Shown here piece after piece: positions 60,996-64,000 of a DNA stretch of 64,000 bases. The stretch lies in assembly GCF_004116625.1 (NCBI RefSeq), contig NZ_NXIE01000002.1:62001-126000 (forward strand), in the 5' to 3' direction. Below the pieces are notes generated by a model, which was not told the DNA's origin, searched no databases, and saw only the letters and a list, made by a program, of their open reading frames with translations. Within the stretch, counting starts at the first letter, position 1; each line of letters starts with the position of its first letter. The stretch comes from Halarcobacter mediterraneus (GTDB lineage: Bacteria; Campylobacterota; Campylobacteria; Campylobacterales; Arcobacteraceae). A program made the position numbers and the translations under genes.

Positions 60996-63900
60996 TTATT
61001 TAATTTCATATACTGCTGTTGAACCACTAACTTCAAAAGCAACCATTAATAATGGCTTATTTGTAGGTGAATTTTCTGCTTCAACAAAGCTCATACCTTC
61101 AGGAGAAATATCTCCTTCATTTTCAGTTACTATGTATTTAACAAATTTAGCTTCAGCAGGATTTGTAATATCATATATAACAATTGCATTTTGTCTTTCT
61201 AAGCCTACAAAAGCATAGATATTTGAACCAACTTTTCCTATAGTTAAAGCTTCTGGCTCAACACCTTTGTTTCCACTTCTACCATCTTTTTCACCTTCAT
61301 CTTGATTAAATAAAGTTGGCATAAATTTTGTAGTGTATTTCGATAATTCATCTTTACTATCCCAAATTAAGTTTGCATTTTCATCCCAAATTGTGAAACT
61401 TCTTGCACCAAAAGCATATAACTTTTCATAAGTACCATCAGAATTTGTATCACCCATATCTGTAATAACTTTTAGATCATTTTCATTTTCATAAGCTGAA
61501 GCAATATCTGAAGATAAATCAAGTTTCTTAATCTTTGCCTCATCAATGAATACTGGATTATCACAATCAGGGTCTTCATCTGAACAATATTCTCTACCAT
61601 CACCTTCATTAGCTGTAACTAAATATGTTTTTCCATTTACTTCATATGAAGCAATTGAATCTGGCATATAAAGACCGTATAAACCTTTATAATTTTTAAG
61701 TAAAGTTTCACCCTCTTCTTCTATGTCTATTGTATTTTCACTTGAATAATCTTTTGCTCCAAGTGATTTTACTAATTCTATAGTTGGAGTTTCTGATGAA
61801 ATATCAACTTTTGCAATTGCATTATTTTCTTGTAAAGTTACATAAGCATATTCTCCTGAAACTGTAATATATTCAGGTTCTATATCTAAAGCTTTGTCAT
61901 TACTTGGTGTACCGCCTAATCTAACAGGAGTACCATCATTTGCATTAGTTAAGCTTGCACTACCAAAATCAACTTCTGCATATCCATTTGTATTATTTTC
62001 AGAATCTGCATTTTCTAAAGTGATAACACCAACAGAACCTACAACATCAATATAAATACCAGTCTTTGCACTTGGTTCACCTTCATTTGCAACAATTACT
62101 TTTGTTCCTTCTTCATTAAAAGTAACCATATCAGGTAAATATCCCACTTGTGTTTGAGAAATCAAAGAACCATTTGTATCAAATACAACTACTTTTCCTT
62201 TTTCTTCTACTTTATTTGAAGAACCAATAGCAACTGCAACTTTTGATTTTTTTACTGCAACACTTTGTACGCCAGCTCCATAAGGAGACAAATCAATTGA
62301 ATTTACAGTTCCTAAACTCATTTCATCATTATTATATGTTATTGGTGTAATATCTAAAGTATTATCAGCACCATTTGTAGTAAACATTTTTTTAGAATCT
62401 TTATCAAAGGCTACTATTTCAGTTCCACCTTCTTTTTGAGTTTTATATGTAGCTATTTTTGTAATAGAACTAATTGATGTTGAATCACTTACTTGCGTTA
62501 AATTTTTAAAAGGTCCCACATAACCAAAAGCTGATTCTCCACCATCAGTTGATTCAAGACTTGGATGTTGAGTTACTACTCCTAGATATCCATATCCATC
62601 TTTTAAATCTGCGTACCAAAATGGAGATGTAGTCTCTGCTCCTAATGGAGTTGTAAATGTTCTAGTTAATTCTTTTGTTTTAATATTATATGCCCATACA
62701 ACATTGTTTTTGTGACTTCCAGTATCTTCTCCTATAATCAAAGTATTTGAGTTTTCTAAAAATGAAACATTATCAGGATTAGAGATTCCATTTACATCAC
62801 AAGTATTACCTGCATAAATAGAGTCATCAGAATAAGTCATTTCTGTACCTTGTAAAATAGAATACATATTTTTTACTACATAATCAGAGTTGATATCTTT
62901 ACCCGAAGAATCAGAAGTATCAGTACTTATATCAAGTCCATAAACAGCTCCACATTTATTTGCTTCAACTCGAATATGATTAGGTCCACCTTCATCATTT
63001 GAACTGTTATCTTCCATACCTTTTCTTACTTCACTCATTGCAACATATAATGTTCCTGAGTTTTTATCAAAAGTAATTCCTTCTTCTTTTCTAAATTCTG
63101 TTGTTGCACCTTTCATTGCAGCATATCTTCTTACTTCTAGTCTTGAGGCAGCTTTTTCCATACCTTCTTTTATTTTTAAACACTCTTGCCCTATTCCATT
63201 TGCAGATATTGAAGTATAGCCTGTAGCACACTCACCATTTGTTGGAGCAACTTCATCAAAGATATCTGTAAACTTCGGTGCATCATTTGTTGCAATATTT
63301 CCATCAGGGTCTATTATATTTCTAATCTCATCATTTGTGGCATGACCTAAATTTACCCATTCAAGATCTGCTGTTCCTGTTCCCACTCCATTTTCCGATG
63401 TTTGATTCCATTTTGCTGCATAAAGTGTTCCTGCTGTTAAATCCTCTTCTTTATCAGCAACAAACATAAATAAACCAACATTTGTACCATCATCACTCAT
63501 ATAAACAGTTCTTTTATCAGGCATTACATAAGATAATTCATGGGAAAATCTTCCCATAGAATAGTGTTTACTATAAACTGGTTTACCATTTTCTATTTTA
63601 ACTTCTGGTGTCCATCCATAGTAATATGATGAAATTTTGCTTGCATCACCTTTCCAAAACTTTGTAAGAACATCATCATAATAACCATCTCCTACTAATC
63701 CAGTTTCAGGGTTTGCCCCTGCTTCTACTTGCTTAGTATCTGGTTCATACTCTTCTGAACTTAAATGAGAATTCCAAGGAGTTTTTTGTCCAGCACAATG
63801 AACCCATCCTCCAAATTCATCTTTTTGAGATACATATTGTAAAGTATTTGCTTTTGGTGTTAATTTTCCTGTTGAAGAATCTTGTTCTAACTCTAGCATA

Positions 63901-64000
63901 TAATATGAACCTAAAGCACACTCATATTGAGAAATAACATAAAGTTTTCCATCTACATTATGTAAAGAAGTAAAGTCCATTCCTGAACCTTGACCATCAT
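60996..64000 (-). CDS. PhoX-like phosphatase fused to a choice-of-anchor-I propeller, 5' end outside the window
   Basis: At least 1001 residues; the frame continues past the window edge (reading DGQGSGMDFTSL), so the signal region is missing. The N-terminal half resembles PhoX/DUF839 phosphatases: VRRYAAMKGATTEFRKEEGI-type segment (as LEVRRYAAMKGATTEFRKEE), TLYVAMSEVRKGMED and NPDNVSFLENSNTLIIGEDT. The C-terminal half (from about 510) is a choice-of-anchor-I beta propeller: VGYLPDMVTFNEEGTKVIVA, NEGEPS, ANEGDGREY and GVEPEALTIGKVG. It is probably exported and Ca/Fe-dependent. With the nucleotidase gene it suggests phosphate scavenging. Confidence 0.85.
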   Translation of the reverse strand, partial: DGQGSGMDFTSLHNVDGKLYVISQYECALGSYYMLELEQDSSTGKLTPKANTLQYVSQKDEFGGWVHCAGQKTPWNSHLSSEEYEPDTKQVEAGANPETGLVGDGYYDDVLTKFWKGDASKISSYYYGWTPEVKIENGKPVYSKHYSMGRFSHELSYVMPDKRTVYMSDDGTNVGLFMFVADKEEDLTAGTLYAAKWNQTSENGVGTGTADLEWVNLGHATNDEIRNIIDPDGNIATNDAPKFTDIFDEVAPTNGECATGYTSISANGIGQECLKIKEGMEKAASRLEVRRYAAMKGATTEFRKEEGITFDKNSGTLYVAMSEVRKGMEDNSSNDEGGPNHIRVEANKCGAVYGLDISTDTSDSSGKDINSDYVVKNMYSILQGTEMTYSDDSIYAGNTCDVNGISNPDNVSFLENSNTLIIGEDTGSHKNNVVWAYNIKTKELTRTFTTPLGAETTSPFWYADLKDGYGYLGVVTQHPSLESTDGGESAFGYVGPFKNLTQVSDSTSISSITKIATYKTQKEGGTEIVAFDKDSKKMFTTNGADNTLDITPITYNNDEMSLGTVNSIDLSPYGAGVQSVAVKKSKVAVAIGSSNKVEEKGKVVVFDTNGSLISQTQVGYLPDMVTFNEEGTKVIVANEGEPSAKTGIYIDVVGSVGVITLENADSENNTNGYAEVDFGSASLTNANDGTPVRLGGTPSNDKALDIEPEYITVSGEYAYVTLQENNAIAKVDISSETPTIELVKSLGAKDYSSENTIDIEEEGETLLKNYKGLYGLYMPDSIASYEVNGKTYLVTANEGDGREYCSDEDPDCDNPVFIDEAKIKKLDLSSDIASAYENENDLKVITDMGDTNSDGTYEKLYAFGARSFTIWDENANLIWDSKDELSKYTTKFMPTLFNQDEGEKDGRSGNKGVEPEALTIGKVGSNIYAFVGLERQNAIVIYDITNPAEAKFVKYIVTENEGDISPEGMSFVEAENSPTNKPLLMVAFEVSGSTAVYEIK

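Noticed and set aside
1-64000. tRNA, rRNA, riboswitch, phage or insertion-sequence genes
   Set aside because: None could be recognised on either strand apart from the tmRNA.

Overview
The window is AT-rich chromosomal DNA of a Campylobacterota bacterium, most likely an Arcobacter-group relative. The evidence is gene content and style: a tmRNA whose tag reads ANNTDYAPAYAKAA, the helical-cell-shape peptidoglycan hydrolases Csd3/Csd6 (Pgp3/Pgp2), the carboxynorspermidine pathway pair (CANSDH plus NspC), a small PurL, a competence-type GspE/GspF cluster and frequent TTG starts. Assignments rest on reading the sequence only; no database search was run.

Positions 1-11,400 are an accessory region. 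Its core is an integron cassette array with no integrase in view. Single-gene cassettes on the minus strand (P-loop kinase, antibiotic-biosynthesis-type monooxygenase, GNAT acetyltransferase, PIN nuclease with membrane segments, DUF6414 protein, zinc-ribbon/RES protein) alternate with attC recombination sites at 3354-3421, 7265-7334, 7672-7732 (R' box lost), 8182-8252, 9161-9208 and 10252-10320. A last half-site lies at 11391-11397 and a promoter just upstream of it. Most attC sites share one hairpin design with a CCCGCAGGG-like tip; the one at 9161-9208 is GC-rich and looks foreign. Two collapsed attC-like sites sit at 3927-3959 and 4799-4827. Between the sites lie decaying genes: a ParE/RelE toxin and antidote pair with three nonsense codons, two fragments of the lpdA 3' end, and a frameshifted unknown gene. 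A 1-kb module (YdhR-like protein, small unknown protein, XRE regulator) is bracketed by 23-bp direct repeats. The left part (hydrolase, Ogt, PEP-mutase-like protein, Crp-like regulator) has no convincing attC sites of its own.

From 11,700 onward the DNA is ordinary, tightly packed chromosome. It holds purH; an ammonium-transporter/GGDEF fusion; a DUF2249 / membrane / DUF59 / membrane-protein operon; DUF302 and purL; csd6 divergent from csd3-mgtE; folE; a four-gene GspF/GspE/inner-membrane cluster; era, comM, def, clpP and tig; a VWA-TPR protein; two tandem ppk2 genes; nspC, a carboxynorspermidine synthase and bioA; then ssrA.

From 41,400 on come an AraC regulator remnant, a TonB-dependent receptor and an intact AraC regulator; hemD and an EamA exporter; and a glucosylglycerate module (pgi, galU, GH13 phosphorylase, gpgS, glycerate kinase, HAD phosphatase). 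That module encodes both synthesis of the compatible solute from UDP-glucose and 3-phosphoglycerate and its phosphorolytic recovery. The window ends with a winged-helix regulator, mfd, a DUF445 protein, a UshA-like lipoprotein and a large PhoX-like protein cut by the window edge.
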